DNA from: Symbiodinium natans
Lineage: Eukaryota; Sar; Dinophyceae; Suessiales; Symbiodiniaceae
DNA: 64,000 nt
Direction of reading: 5' to 3'
NCBI GenBank assembly: GCA_905221605.1
Contig: CAJNDS010002083.1
Location: forward strand, 626,513 to 690,512
Each line of letters opens with the position of its first letter. The first letter of the stretch is position 1. The notes below the pieces were generated by a model. That model worked only from the letters and a program-made list of their open reading frames with translations. It was not told the origin of the DNA and searched no databases. Positions 10,818 through 22,429 of the stretch are shown here, one piece after another. The position numbers were made by a program, and so were the translations under genes.

Positions 10818-11760
10818 CTACTCATAGCTTAAGGAGCAGGAGATGGGTGCGTTTGAGGCTGGACATTTGGCCTGGCGTCCATTCGAAGGGTGCCGACATT
10901 CTAGGATGATTGAACAGGGGGTGTGCTGGATGCCTTTTCCCAGATGAGCCCAGCAGCATAGAGGGCAACACAAAGATGGCACAGCAAGGTGTGCACATTG
11001 CGAGCTGCCTGCAAACCCCATGCTGCAGCCAGCCTGGCGGTTGCGTTGCTTCCAAAAGGCTCGCAGGCAGGTTCCAAGATGCTCCAAGATGCAAGTCTCA
11101 GCTTCCGACGGCTCCGCCCACCATAAGGCCGGTCGAGCCACCGACAGCGGCACCTCACACCAAGTTTGTTGCCAGGCTATTGGATTTTGGTCGCGGGCAA
11201 AAGCATACAATCATGTACAATCACGTGATATCGCACATTTGTACTCAGCATGCACTCAGCGTGCAGTGGGCACCGATGGGAATGGAGAGACCAAAGGTGA
11301 ACACTGCCGGCACCAGTCCGACCAAAGCCCCTACCTCAAAATCAAACAGCGCAGCACCTCACACTTCGCCTTGCCTCGCTCTGACTGAAGATGCTCACTC
11401 TAAGACCCACACCGTGCCCCCAACGCAAGCCTTGGCTCAGACGTCTCAACATGCCCACACCCCGCGTCTCTCTTCGATGGGGGTCCTGGCACCTGTTGCC
11501 GCCCCAGCAGTGCCCATCGCAGCAGCTCCGAAGCCGGCACCTGCTGCGGATACCTTGACATATCTTGATATGGCTGGACATGTTACACACATGTCTCCGA
11601 ATTTTGAAGTGACAAGCCATGGTTGAACTGCGCAATCCATGGACTGGTGCATCTTGCCTGGACATGTCGATTTGCAGATGCAGTCTTCACAAAGTCCGCA
11701 GTCGCCCTCGCCTGACCAAGGAGCTTCCCACTGCAAGTCAAATATTTTAGCTGGCAGCAT
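10818..11760 (-). CDS. Exon-like sequence, cysteine-rich unknown protein
   Basis: Two minus-strand stretches look coding. At about 11460-11755: KIFDLQWEAPWSGEGDCGLC, then EDCICKSTCPGKMHQ and an Ala/Gly-rich tail (SAAGAGFGAAAMGTAGAA), with ten or more cysteines in about 60 residues, suggesting a disulfide-bonded or metal-binding segment. At about 11020-11200: TWCEVPLSVARPALWWAEPS. The plus strand has a competing Pro/Ala-rich frame (10910-11626), and compositional bias makes the strand choice uncertain. Confidence 0.35.
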
Positions 11761-12000
11761 GCCTTCTCCTGCGTGTAGGCGGTAGACGCATGCACACCAT
11801 CGCGGACTTTGCGATTTGCTGCCTGCCAGTGCTTTTATGGGCCAGATTCATGGAAACTTCCTTGTGAATCCAGCCTTCACGACATTGGTAGGTCGCACGA
11901 CCTGACGCGTGGATCATATTGGTGGACTTGGTGAGCATGTTTTCTAGGGCACTGCAAGCCTTTGTTGGTCAAAGCGGTCATTGGAATGCATGTGTGTGTG

Positions 12001-12155
12001 GTGCCTGTGCTTGTGCTTGTGCTTGTGCTTGTGCTTGTGCTTGTGCTTGTGCGTGTGCGTGTGCTTGTGCTTGTGCTTGTGCTTGTGCTTGTGCTTGTGC
12101 TTGTGCTTGTGCTTGTGCTTGTGCTTGTGCTTGTGCTTGTGCTTGTGCTTGCGCT
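12001..12155. repeat. TTGTGC hexanucleotide microsatellite
   Basis: About 24 copies of TTGTGC with a few CGTGTG variants. Because the unit is six bases, all six frames are open and give alternating Leu-Cys, Val-Leu, Ala-Cys or Gln-Ala strings. The flanking sequence (12160-12450) has no clear coding signal. Confidence 0.95.
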
Positions 12156-12979
12156 TGGGCGAAACAAGAAGGGGGCACGTCCACCGATCCGTCCCCCTGG
12201 TTCCAAGGAGACAACAACCGAGCCTGGAGGAGAAATATGAAAGGGGCGTGCCACGGGAGGCAAGGGAGGCAAGAATGGAGAAGGGGCCACGTCACATCCG
12301 CGGATCCGACGACAACAGGACAGACAAGAGAGGAGATAAGAAGGGAAGTCCAGGCAGTCCCGGACAGGCGTCACGGCGTCACGGCATCTCTGCTCACTTC
12401 ACAAAAGAAGAAAAATTGGAAGACAATAGTCCCATAGTGGCGTCGCAGCATCCCTTAAACAAATCCCCCCAGACGTCCCCAACTCACGCTGTTTGGCAAG
12501 CTTTTGTCGTGGTCCTGCTTGTGGTTCTGGCCTTTCCGCGCTACTTTTTTGCATTTGCTCCCGCGGACCGCAAAAGCCAAGTCTGGGATGTCTCTGTATT
12601 TGTCTGTGTCAGCTGAGGGTGAGGCAGGATGGGGGCTGTTGGGTGCGTGAGTTGGGTGGGTTTGCGAGCCCCGACATATGCCCAGCCCAGCCCGACTTTG
12701 CCATTCATCCTTCAATTTGGCGAATGATGGGGATATGAAGCTGCATGTGTCTGCACCCGTATTATATAATGTGGGGTCACAAGCACTCATGCGCAACTTC
12801 ACATCATATGATCGGAGTTTCTCGGCCCACACATGCTAAAGCACAGTGTACTACAGCTCCCGAAAGAGCACCCCAACAATCCCAACCCAACCACAAACGC
12901 TACCACATAATTCCAAGGCTCGGCACTGGCAAAGCCATGGGGCCAAAGGCTTGCGCTGAGCACCGGACTATGACATGGT

Positions 12980-14260
12980 AGATGTCATAGACTTTGGCAC
13001 TGACAAAGACAGCTGCGAGCCTGATCCTTGGGAACACTACTAGCAAGCTACTACAACATCCAGCCATTCCAGAGCTGTTGTTGAATCCTTTCTTGGGTCG
13101 CAGCTCGGATCGGAAGTAAGCCACGAAAGTGCCTTTTTGCTCAGCATCTTCAAGAGAGGCCGCCAGGCCACCGACAAGCCCACCCTGCAACACAGCTCTG
13201 TGGCACGGACCGCTCGTCGCACCACCAACCTCATGCATGGCCAGTGCATTGGCCAATGTGCGGCTTCAAAGACTTGGATATAGAAACACGGCGCGAAGCC
13301 GCTAAGCCTTAATTCCACGGTACTTGTTCCACACTTGACGCTTAGATCGTTTAGGGGCTGAAGGCCTGAAGGCTGTCTTCGGTTTCAGGGTGGGTTGGGG
13401 GTGTACCAGCGCAGAGCATGGAATCACCAGGCTAGCTAGGATGCAAAGGAGCATTGAGTCGCCTTGACCAGCAGCATGCATGCAATATCACCACCGACTT
13501 CAATGAAACCCTTCTTTCATCTCAATGTCAGTCAGCTTCGCGCGAGTGTGGTTTGTGGGCACAGTTGCGACAGCAACTGCGACACGGTGCGTGCAATGTG
13601 CGAGGGTTCAGGCTCCTGGAATGGCATGTCGCACAACGACCGTAATTGTTTTCTGGAAATGACTCTCAGAAATCACATGTTGAAATCTTCAGGTTGCCCT
13701 GCAAAGAACCAATGAAGCCCGCATGCTTGCAAATCAGGCCACGCCGAAAGCATGCAATGAAACATACTGAAACCACTAAGCTTGCAACGAACCCAGCAGA
13801 GCTTCCTGTCAAAGCCTTCAGCTTTGAAGGTCATCACGGCGCTGTCTTGGAAGTCAACTTCTTGAAAGGCTGTGCTCTGCAGCGGCTGGGAACCACACCC
13901 CAGCCAAAAGTCCGCCAGATCCACCTAACCTTGCAGAGCAAACGGGCTTAGGCATCTCGTGTAGCGTCCAGCACGGCATTCCAAACTCAACAGTCTGATG
14001 CACCCGACAGAGCTCCCAATGGCAGCGACAAGCCAAAGGTAAAAAGCGCAGGAACCTTGGAAGTCAAATCTGCACGCGCGTAGTCAAAAAAACACAAACT
14101 GAGGGTAGATCAGCTCCAACGCATAGTCCCACTGCAGCGCCGACAGTAACTCCAATCACCTTGAATGTTTCTTCGACGTCTTCTTGCACTATGATGCACG
14201 ATGCAAAAGCTCTGTATCCTCCTCTCACACTTTTCGTGCCCATCCTGAGACATACTCTTC
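12980..14260 (-). CDS. Putative membrane protein exons
   Basis: Minus-strand exon candidates: VEETFKVIGVTVGAAVGLCV (about 14090-14178), a hydrophobic segment with a glycine/alanine zipper; LADFWLGCGSQPLQSTAFQE (about 13790-13920); and ALAMHEVGGATSGPCHRAVL followed by QGGLVGGLAASLEDAEQKG and a second hydrophobic part, LLVVFPRIRLAAVFVSAKVY (about 12960-13250). At least two membrane-spanning candidates suggest an integral membrane protein. The short glycine-zipper segments resemble those of the 41.4-44.2 kb gene in character, but I cannot show homology. Splice sites were not fixed. Confidence 0.45.
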
Positions 14261-15202
14261 TTGTGAAACTTGTGAATGAACGATGAGTTGCGGAGACTGG
14301 ACACAGGCCGGAAGGCTGCATTGTATCATGAGGAGAAGAGGGAACATAGGGGCCAGACAAGCTGCTGCATCAAGCAACCGCGCAACAACTGCCAAACGGC
14401 CCAGAAAGCACCGAACCAGAAACTATAAACCCTCAGCCTTTTCTAAACTTTGGTACACCATCGGCCTGCAAACCTGGGAGAAACGGCTTTTCGAACACAT
14501 AGCTGCTTTGCAAAGTGTTTGCACCTTTATGCACCTTTCGTCAGTTGTTCACATGCGGATACGACATGGCTCATACATCAAGATGGTTCGAATCAACCAG
14601 GGCTTCTAACATGCCAGAAGACGGACATCAAGCTACGCACACCAGACTGCTGCTATAGTAAGTGGGTGGAGTCAACATCGATCTGCACGGCATTGAATGA
14701 GAGTCACTCTGTCTATCTGAGCTAACCGAGAGCCACACAGCACCCACGGAGCCCAAGCAAAGCGCACCTGCATTTTGTAACTTTGTTTCGCTTACTTGTA
14801 GCTGGTAACTGTTGGGCTTTCGGAGGATTGAATCATGGCCCCTGCCACGAAACATGCGGCTTTGGAGCCTTGAAATCGTGGCTCTTTTTCGGTTTTCGGC
14901 ATCTTCTTTGAGGGCTAAGAACTTTCGAGCTTCTTTGATGGGGGCCAGGGCACGACGTGGTGTGCTGCCTTGGAGAACGTAGACCCATGGCAGGAACTGC
15001 GAAAGATATAATAAAGTTCATTGGAACAAAAAGTACAAAATTCTAGAACCCGGAAGGGCACTTCAGGATCCTGCGCAGTACGAGTCAGGCACCCTCAAAT
15101 GCTCTTGTGCATACTTGTTTGATGTTGAATGCATGCATGTATGCATGTATATCATGCGCGTATGCCTCACGGGCACTTCCAAATCCCCTCCTTTTGCGGT
15201 TT

Positions 15203-15780
15203 GGGGCTTCTAGGGTTTAGGGCTCATGGGCCAACATGTCTTCTCTCCATGTCACGTTGTGGGGCTTCGGGCTTGCCACCCAACATCTCCTTTTAGGGTT
15301 AGGGCTCGCCACGTCACGATTTCAAGCTTAGGGCGTACCACCCAACATTTCCTGTTCGGGTTAGGGCTCGCCCCCCAACATCTTCTGCTAGGGTTTGGGG
15401 CAAGCCCCAAACCCTAAAAGAGATTTTGGGTGGCCAGCCATAAACTCTCAACGGAGATGTCGGCGGCCAGCCCCAAACGCTAGAGGGAGATGTTGGGTAA
15501 GCCCTCAACCCTCAAACCCTAAAAAGGAGAATGCCCAAAGCCCTACAAGGAGAAAACCCTCGAAAGAGATGTCGGGTGGCAAGCCCCACACCCTGAAAGG
15601 AGATGTCAAGCCCTAAGCCCTGAAAGGAGATGTTGGGTGGTGTTGGGTGGCAAGCCCTAAACCCGAAAAGGGTCGGGTGGCAAGCTCTAAACCTGACAGG
15701 AGATGTCGGGTGGCAAGGCCAAATCCTAATCCCGAAAAGGAAAAGACATAGTGGGTGGCAGGCCCGAAACCTCAGAAGAT
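15203..15780. repeat. Inverted array of TTTAGGG-like units with central palindrome
   Basis: Left of about 15402 the plus strand carries units such as GGGTTAGGGCTCGCCACCCA and ACATCTCCTTTTAGGG; right of it the same words appear reverse-complemented (AAACCCTGAAAGGAGATGT, GGGTGGCAAGCCCTAAACCC). The switch point is a hairpin with 13-base perfect arms, TAGGGTTTGGGGC (15389-15401) and GCCCCAAACCCTA (15404-15416), separated by AA. The units resemble degenerate plant/algal-type telomere repeat, but a dispersed foldback repeat is equally possible. No gene is seen here. Confidence 0.8.
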
Positions 15781-16089
15781 CTCATGGGTCATAAGAGAGG
15801 TTACAACTAAGCAAGGTTCGTTCAACACCTTCCACGGGGTTCGTCCATTAAGCGAGAAAAAAGCCGCCACGAAGTAAGTTGCACGAACGAACCCCTAACA
15901 GTCACAAGTAAGCAACAAAAAAGAATCACAACTCACCGGACACCCGAACTAGTTAAGCAGGTTCGACAGGCGAGGTTCGACCCTCGGTCAAGCTTGTGGC
16001 CAGATGCGTCGAGCATCGTCAAGCACAACCGTAGGGTTGCCTCCAGTTCCAGCCACCACAGCCGCTAGCGCCTGTGGATCCTGCAACTG

Positions 16090-19000
16090 TCAGGTAGTTA
16101 CCGACCCCATACCACAGCGACAGCGCGTCCCTGCATGATCTCGATTCTGTGCGTACACTTTGTCCCGAATCCCTCCTCCTCCTCTGCCAGTAGAGCATGC
16201 AGCTTTGGATTTTGAATCACCCGGAACCTGTCGCACGCGTGGCTGTAGCAGAGTATTGAGTAGTGGTGTTGGAAGGCTACGCCGCACTGGGGCTAGAGCA
16301 CGCGAGCAGGCATGGAACAAACCATGCTGGTGAAGAGAAGCACATACGCCTGTGGTGAAAGGGAATGGCAGGGCAGGTGCGGGAAGGTCTTCCGAAGAGT
16401 CTGTTATAGTCTGCTGGGCTTTGGCCTTCACATCGTGCACCAGTTTTCCTCTAGACCGCCAGGCCGTCTGCGCCAACCTCTATGAAAGCAAAGTGTAAGA
16501 CAGCCGGAACAAAAGGAATATAACAGAACATCGGTTCTGCTGCAAGCCATGCTGTGGCCACTACTTTCGCACGGGCTCAGCAAGTTCCTCAAAGAAGCTG
16601 AATAGCTTCACCTGAAACGGCGGATTGTAGCCTAGTACTGCTACAAGTGAATCATCGCACTGCCAGTTTGCGTAATGCCTGAGCATCTTCGCTGCCTGCA
16701 TCCTTAGTGCACCTGGCCGAAGACAATGTCGCGAACATGTCATATGTCTCATGCACAGTGGTCTTCGGCTTAGGGCTGCGGCAAAGGTGCCTTACTCATC
16801 TTGCCATCATTCATCGCCAAAACCGAGTTAGGATTTCTACAATACCAGCGATGAAGCGCCGACAATTGGTCAATGCATCGATGTGCGGTATCGGCACGCA
16901 TTGGCAAACTGGTACATGATGGTAAATGCAAAGCATGTCCAACACCTCAGCGTGTTCAAGGCACGGCTACCCATGACATTGCTGCTCTCAGCTGCCATGA
17001 CTTGAGCCGAGCTCGCGCGGTTTTCTACAATCTCTCGGTTTCCTGATGTGTCCTGTCAGTGCCGTGTGGAATCTCAAGAGAAGCATCGCGCATCGCACCT
17101 GCTCCACCACTGAGACTTCGGACGGCCGCGGGATCAACTGAGAATGTCAAAACAAATGAGACGCAAAGTTGGGAAATGGTGCAGAATGCATCCCACATCC
17201 AAGTCTGAGACTTCGAACGGGTTGTCTGACAAGTCCTCCCAGCTGAAGCGACTCTCGAAAAGGGCTGCACAAAGGATTCAACTGCAGAAGCAGTAAGGGT
17301 GGAGAAGTTTGAAGAATCAGTGCTTGTTGTTTTGTTTGCATGGATGCCAGCTGTGCCACTCGTTCGATGGTTCGGAGAGCTAGAACGGTGAGTTTCGCGC
17401 TTCTAGGGTGCACTGCGAGCACTTTACGACTCTGGACTCGGACGATTCGGACACCATCGCACACCCTTCTCCATCAAAACCCTTCAATCCTCTGGCTTGG
17501 CAAGAAGAGTCGAGCCTGCAGCAGCTTCTCGGCTGCTTCCATAATGGCTTGTCTGGCTTCTGCCTGGACGAAATCTGGCGTTATCGAATCGAGGCGTTCA
17601 AACTGCGGGGATGCCTCATCATCTTTCGCCTTCTCCTGGCTTTCTTCCCACTCCTTGACATAGGCAAGGGCACATGTCCTAGATCCTCTTGCATGTTTGT
17701 GGCCTTTGCATGCAAGAAGTTCTTGGGCTGAGTGCCTTGTGCATTTGTTCGAACTCCTTCTCAAAAGCCTCTCATAAGTTTTGAACACTCGGCACGCACG
17801 CACACACACACACACACACCCCTAACAGCTGCGACAACCTGTAAAAAATAGGCGGAGCCACCTCTTCCTGCGCTTGGATCCACTCCTGCACAGCTGTAGC
17901 TGTTGAGCCGGGCACCCACAAATTGACAAGCAACTCCACAATTTGAGATGCCTGGTTCAAACTCTTGAGACTGTCAACCGACGGCATCGACGGACTTGGT
18001 TCTTGCGGTTCCTGCACGGGCAGAGATCGAAACAGCGTGCTTACTCATAGCTAGCACGCGGAGACTTGCAAGGTTGACATCTCAGCTTGACAAATCATTA
18101 ACAATAAATCCTGCCCAGGCAAAGCTTTCAAAGCTTCGACCCTCCTCTCCTGCCCATGGCAGGCCACGATTGAATTGAATTTGACATTCTGTTGAGGCTT
18201 TTGCGCCGGTGGCCGCATGATCATGCTTTCACCTGCTTGTTCTGTGCCATGGTAGAGGCAAGGAGTTGCATGTTGGTTGCCTCGCTTCGCACCTCCCGAA
18301 GATCCCGCATCCAGCTTTGAGCTTTTGAGCTGCCTGAATCTGAGTTGTTGTCCAAGTCAAGAGCTGTCAAGAGATCTGTGTCAGCTCTGAGCTTCTTGCC
18401 ATCCGCTAGCATGCCGCTGATGCTGTTGTTCTTGAGGTTCTGCCTTCACGTATGCACTGGCAGCATGTGGAGTGCCACATCACCCAAATCCGGCTCCACC
18501 TCTCTGATTGCTGCGACCGGTTCTCACCAACTTCGTGAACTGATGTCTGCGTCGGGACCACGCCTGAGCATCTAGTGAGAATTCTAGAGCTGGCTGCCAA
18601 CTTACACAGACACCCTTGGGTTGCGAACCTGGGGTGATGCACTCCCTTGCAGTTTGATCCATCTCGGCGCTGAAGAAATCAAAGAACCTTGTTTGGCCAC
18701 GATTGGCCACGCAACTACACATGCTGCGTCATGCTATGCTTTTATGCTTTTTCATGTGATTGCGCACACGACTGTAACTACTCTGGAACCATACTTCCTG
18801 CAGCCTTATTCAGCCACAGAGCTCCTCCCAGGTCACTTCCCGGTCATCATCCCGGTCCATGGCCTGAAACCTGTCTAAGCAAACTCCAGGCTCGCGCCAA
18901 ACCTGGACGCCACTTAGCAAGGACGGCACTGAGTCACTGAGCCTCGCTTCCAGCAGGTCTCTGGTGCCACCCTCCTAGCAGAAGACCGATAAGACCGACC

Positions 19001-20258
19001 AGACCGGCTCACTTCGGGAGACTTTGCATAATCTTGCATAGCTTGGATGTCCTGCTTCACTCCTGTGGGAAAGCCCAACGACGCGGCAAGCTCAGGACCT
19101 GTGCGGCAATGGACGTTTACAGCACTCGCACAAAGTACTCGCAAAAGCCTGGTAGCTACAAGGTTGCAGGCAAAGGCAAACCGGAAACGAAGAAGGCATC
19201 AATCTTCGTCATGAGGTGGCTGCTTGCGCGGCAGAACTTAATCATCTCGCGCCTGCAGTGTGAAACACAAGCAGGTTCGAGTGGTGGTCAGTGCATGTCA
19301 GAAGTGTGGTTTTGCTACTAGTATCCCCAAAAGGACACCAATCAATATACACTCACCAAGATGTCGAGGAACCCCACAATTCGGGCCCCCCCCCCCTCGT
19401 GAACAAACGCTATACCTCCCCTCCCCCTCTTGGAATCGGTGGACGGAGACTAAGGGGCTGAGGGTCTTACCTAATTTAGACCTGACCCTCAAACCTAAAC
19501 CCTTGGTTCGATGGCACGAAATGGAATGGAAAGAGCAGTACCCCCATCGTCACTCAGAATCAGGCTTGTTGATGCGGCCGTCGCCTGGCAATGCCGGAGC
19601 TGATGATGTCATCTGCATCATTGATGCTGCATCGACTAGTCCCGACATGGTCCAAGAGGAGCCAGGAAGTCCATTGACGTCCACTGTCTGGAAAATGTGT
19701 TTCAGGGTGGCCTGCGTGTCTTCGGCTGGTGTACTGCATTGTTTTGCAAGCTCTGCACGCATTTTCAAAAGGCCTCTGCCCTGTCGGACAAGCTGCTGCT
19801 CCGCCTCAGTCAAGGAGCACTTCGCTTGGGCTTGGAGGAATCTCTACTCTCAACCTGAGGCTGCTCGAGAAAAAAAGACGTCTGTGGCTGTGAGGGATTA
19901 ACAGTGTGCTCATCCCGCAGCGTACAGCGGTGCCATTTCAGAGGGCGACTTGCTCAAGCTCACTGGTGTGTGTGGCGCATGTGCTGCGCTGTGCGGGAAA
20001 TCGGCCTTCACGGCAGGACCTTGCAGGGCCTCCCTGCCGAGATTTGCCGAGTCGCTGATTCCCTTGCAAGTTGCCCTGCGAATTCGACCAACTGTGAGTT
20101 TTTGTTAAACAAACTGGCCAACAACCTGCTGCTAGTTTACCCGCAAGCTGTTGACATGCCGGGATGTTCTCACCGTCCTCTGCAACTGCATTCAAACGCA
20201 CAATGCTGTCCGCGCAACAGGCATCGAGCACAAAAACGGTTGTTCCCGATGGTTTCAC
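16090..20258 (-). CDS. EF-hand-containing, coiled-coil-like protein (multi-exon)
   Basis: A run of good minus-strand exons: SGTTVFVLDACCADSIVRLN (about 20130-20250); LTEAEQQLVRQGRGLLKMRA to TLKHIFQTVDVNG (lower end 19672); GDGRINKPDSE (upper end 19584); ISGMLADGKKLRADTDLLTA to LDLDNNSDSGSS (18221 to about 18450); SVDSLKSLNQASQIVELLVN (about 17822-18010); AYVKEWEESQEKAKDDEASP to LDSITPDFVQAEARQAIMEA (17474 to about 17760); MQAAKMLRHYANWQCDDSLV (16561 to about 16720); and KLVHDVKAKAQQTITDSSED (16090-16476). Joining 19672 to 19584 gives DVNGDGRINKPD, a textbook 12-residue calcium-binding EF loop (D1, N3, D5, N9, D12; KHIFQTV as entering helix). The rest is charged and helical. EF-hand means likely Ca2+ sensing; the overall protein is unknown. 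A CA tract at 17795-17820 lies between two exons. This could be more than one gene. Confidence 0.6.
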
Positions 20259-20259
20259 A

Positions 20260-22030
20260 GCAGATCAGGCTCAGGCGCACGTGCTTTTGCCTTCGGTGCA
20301 CCTGAAGGGAAAGCACATATGCCAGCCACGGGACACCCTAGAAATCGGCGTTCGCAAACGACCCCCAGTGTACGACTGCAGCCTTTGCAAACCCGTGGGA
20401 TGCAATACCCGGAGCACTGCCGGATGAGGCCAAATCAGGGGTGGAGATGCTAAAGCCTTGTTTATACCTTTTCTTTGAGGGTGGAGGTGGGGTTGCGGGT
20501 GGGGGGGAGGGGGATAGGGTTGGGTGGTCAGCCTGTGGGGTTGGGGGGTTCGGCGGCCCCGATGAAAGCTAGTTGTTACAAACTCCCCGGCCGTCCTCGC
20601 CGCAACGAATCCTGGTCCGAGTTTTGGGAAGTCGGAGGCAACAGAACACAGTCATGCGAGTCCTCCCGGCCCGCCCCCCAAGCCCGGAGAAGGCGGCATC
20701 ATGAGCATCATGTAGCATCATGAGCATCATTGGAATCCTGTCTCTGCCGAACCCGGCGGCGGCTTGGGGGCCCATTTCTCATTGTAACCCCGAAAAGCGG
20801 GGGGGAGGTGCTGGGGAGGGGTCACACCAACCCAATCCCAAAGACAAACAAAGCGAAGGAATTCACAGCAGCTGACAGCCAAGTGCCCGACGTCTGGGCC
20901 TCGGGGTTCCAAAGAACTAGGATTCATAAGAGTCTCGCACCACATACAAACCCCACCAGGCAGCCGACACCAAGCTCTGGCCAGCTATGCCAGCAGGTGC
21001 CTAGGTAAAATGCAGCTGTTCGAGCACGTGCCCTCGCAGCAGAACATGCCTTGCATGATTTGCGACATGTTCTACTGTGATTCAAGCCAAATGGATGAGA
21101 GCTGTGAACGGAGACTGGCAATTTCAGTGCCACAGTCCTACCAATTTGTGAGCCCGGACACTATTTGTAGCTCAGCACGTTCTTGAAAGAGGGGGGAGGG
21201 AGCGCCCGAGAACTTGTGCTGTACCATTTATTAAACTAGAGAACGGTTGTCCGGAAAACATGTTGAGCCGCGCTGAAAAACAGAAGACCTCGTGACCCCA
21301 CACGCAGGTGCCGGGGGTCCCGCAAAGCCTACCCTGCGTTTTCAAACATTTCTAAATCCAAATATTGAAAACTCTACCTCGAAAAAACTCAATTCGCACA
21401 CAAGATTCTCCATAGTAAGATACCACATACCGCACCATCACCACATCCATCCATATGGTACATCAACAATAATGACAACCTTCTCGAAGATCAACTCGGC
21501 TGAAAACCCTGTTCAGGAAAAAAACTCACAAACTGTTGGCTTGGCCACCACATGCTTTCAGAACAGAGCATTCTACGCCCAACATTCTAGGGCCTCGCCT
21601 AAGGAGCACGAGCTGAAAAAGTCTATGGCAGCGAAGATTTTGAGCTCCTCCTTCTAGCACAACAAGTCGCCGTGCTGTTTTCAGGTTGCCTGAAGTTGAG
21701 TTTCTGCGCAGCACATGCTTGTTCTGGCTATCTGCCACAAATTTCAACAAAGCAAGCTACGCCCTGCTAACACGCCCGAAATCGGCATGCTAGCAGGAAA
21801 CCTTCAGGCAAACTATGGTGCCGCTTGTAAGTACCATATCACTGATCCACTGCCATGCAGGCAAATGGCCACGGAAACCGCAGCACATGGCGCATGCCGG
21901 GCCTGAGGGCAGAGATGCTCCGCATACCGCATGGCAGTAAGGCATATTGAGCCCATGCCACACCACACATTCGCAACTCGAAATGCTGAGCTGCTTGCTT
22001 TTAAGCTGGGCTTGATGTGCGGGACACCTT
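20260..22030. other. Low-complexity G-rich and unassigned sequence
   Basis: A plus-strand G-rich tract (about 20475-20555) is followed by AGCATCAT tandem words (20700-20730). A plus-strand frame at 20164-20427 and a minus-strand frame at 21526-21750 are protein-like but have no motif and conflict with other frames. I could not assign a gene. Confidence 0.35.
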
Positions 22031-22034
22031 CCTA

Positions 22035-22255
22035 AGCTTGCTGGGTCGCACGACATTCGCGGCACGTGCACTGGCGCACTAGCCGCCTTCCATAGTGGAG
22101 GTCCTGCTGGAAGCCTGCACCAAATAAATGAATACAAGCTTCAGGCGACTGGACCCCGCAGCTCACAAACACGACCTTGCCACGTCTTCGACTGCTTTCT
22201 GTTCGTGACACCTCCGTGGGCATGGCTAGCCACGGACGGAGCAGCAACAGACACT
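22035..22255 (-). CDS. Exon-like sequence, unknown protein
   Basis: The minus-strand frame reads GKVVFVSCGVQSPEACIHLF and then FQQDLHYGRRLVRQCTCREC. It is Cys-containing and protein-like, but I recognise no family. An overlapping minus-strand frame extends to 21790 with more cysteines (SSCECVVWHGLNMPYCHAV), and one of the two is probably a shadow or a separate exon. The fold-back element begins within about 25 bases of its upstream end. Confidence 0.4.
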
Positions 22256-22275
22256 GGAATGGAGCCATTCAAACC

Positions 22276-22385
22276 GCATTCAACTTGAATGCGATTTTGG
22301 ATTCAAGATTCAAGGTGCCGGGAGAACTTGCCCGGGCATCTTGAATCTTGAATCTTGAATCCAAATGCGCATTCAAGTTGAATGC
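22276..22385. repeat. Fold-back (hairpin) element
   Basis: The left arm at 22276-22314 (GCATTCAACTTGAATGCG, then GGATTCAAGATTCAAG) is complementary to the right arm at 22340-22385 (CTTGAATCTTGAATC, then GCGCATTCAAGTTGAATGC) with small indels, around a loop of about 25 bases. Each arm tip is itself a small palindrome (CATTCAACTTGAATG). It could be a miniature inverted-repeat element or an RNA hairpin; no coding is seen. Confidence 0.85.
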
Positions 22386-22429
22386 GTTTTGAATGCAATT
22401 GAATGCGCTTCATCTTGTTTTGAATCCTA

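Noticed and set aside
11919-12616. Leu-Cys or Ala-Cys repeat proteins up to 211 codons
   Set aside because: They arise from the TTGTGC microsatellite, and the flanks carry no recognised motif.
15940-16010. GGTTCGACCCTCGGTC resembling a tRNA T-arm
   Set aside because: No matching acceptor, D or anticodon stems could be formed around it.
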